Shown piece by piece: positions 7,555 through 7,765 of a stretch of DNA of 7,765 bases (position 1 is the stretch's first letter; each line of letters begins with the position of its first letter). Source of the DNA: Thermoanaerobaculia bacterium (GTDB lineage Bacteria; Acidobacteriota; Thermoanaerobaculia; Multivoradales; UBA5704); contig JAICSG010000167.1 of the NCBI GenBank assembly GCA_025937035.1, positions 1 through 7,765 on the forward strand. Direction: 5' to 3'. The position numbers and the translations under genes are program-made. The notes below the pieces were generated by a model. That model was not told the origin of the DNA and did no database searches. It saw nothing but the letters and a program-made list of their open reading frames with translations.

Positions 7555-7765
7555 GGGTTTTCTTTTCTCTTGCGTTCGTTTTTCGCTTTTCTCTCGTCTG
7601 CCTACAGTCCGGACCGACCCATGCGCCTGGGTGTCGCCGCGTCCCCGGAAGGGCCGAGGAATCGAAGGTCCGGAGGATCGCAGGGCCCCGGGCTCCCATG
7701 GTCAGGGGATCCCGGAGCCCCGCGATCCTCCGGACCCCTTCGGCTCCCCCAACCGGGGAAACGGC
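7555..7765 (-). promoter_or_regulatory. pnp 5' leader region
   Basis: No gene is visible in these 211 bases, which precede pnp. Read on the minus strand they hold a 5-bp hairpin (7759-7745, TCCCC/GGGGA), the long hairpin listed separately, a 5-bp hairpin (7632-7617, ACCCA/TGGGT), the self-complementary GTCCGGAC (7614-7607), and a 46-base stretch (7600-7555) with 37 purines and no T, running up to the ATG. In many bacteria rpsO lies upstream of pnp, but its end would be outside the window. I found no convincing promoter hexamers. The unstructured purine-rich end could aid initiation without a Shine-Dalgarno sequence. Confidence 0.5.
7666..7737 (-). promoter_or_regulatory. Long RNA hairpin in the pnp leader
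   Basis: The arms are 7667-7697 and 7706-7736, with an eight-base loop (CUGACCAU in the RNA). On the minus strand the 31 positions give 28 Watson-Crick pairs, two G·U pairs and one A·G mismatch; the outer 15 pairs are perfect. On the plus strand the two G·U pairs become A·C mismatches, so the pnp-sense RNA is favoured. The stem ends about 112 bases before the pnp start. No T run follows, so it is a poor terminator. The layout suits RNase III cleavage with PNPase feedback as known for E. coli pnp, which is inference here. Confidence 0.7.

Noticed and set aside
7666..7737. Long hairpin as the terminator of the gene upstream of pnp
   Set aside because: No T run follows the stem on the minus strand; the next bases are TTCGATTCCTCGG. 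It is also much longer than usual terminator stems.

Overview
The window is bacterial chromosomal DNA from a G+C-rich organism: by eye about two thirds G+C, with G or C at most third codon positions. All six genes are conserved bacterial families, and nothing here looks like phage, plasmid or insertion-sequence DNA. The lineage cannot be fixed from this sequence. A Thermus-like methionyl-tRNA synthetase and a polynucleotide phosphorylase (PNPase) with a long Gly/Arg tail would suit Acidobacteriota or another deep-branching G+C-rich phylum, but that is a weak guess.

Layout. The left half reads rightward: the C-terminal part of larC (nickel insertion into the lactate-racemase-type cofactor), hslO (redox chaperone Hsp33), metG (methionyl-tRNA synthetase) and a tatD-family hydrolase. 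metG and tatD overlap by 4 bp and are probably translated together. The right half reads leftward: pnp (PNPase), then an intrinsic terminator, then a Nif3/DUF34 gene. The two sets converge, and the stop codons of tatD and nif3 abut with no base between them.

The most unusual part is the pnp locus. The reading frame is complete and conserved over 761 codons apart from one in-frame TAG at codon 110, where the family normally has a glutamine. The upstream leader encodes a near-perfect 31-position RNA hairpin. It pairs best as RNA of the pnp sense strand, because two positions are G·U there. After it comes a purine-rich stretch without U up to the start codon. This resembles in layout the Escherichia coli pnp leader, where RNase III cleavage of a stem-loop and PNPase itself control pnp expression. 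The protein ends in a 51-residue tail with nine RGG units, and the gene ends at a textbook terminator with a UUCG tetraloop.

Smaller features are a compact G+C-rich palindrome between hslO and metG that resembles a dispersed intergenic repeat, and a short hairpin touching the hslO ribosome-binding site. I see no tRNA, rRNA, CRISPR array, insertion sequence or origin. The genes are mainly housekeeping: protein synthesis, protein protection, RNA turnover and nucleic-acid hydrolysis.
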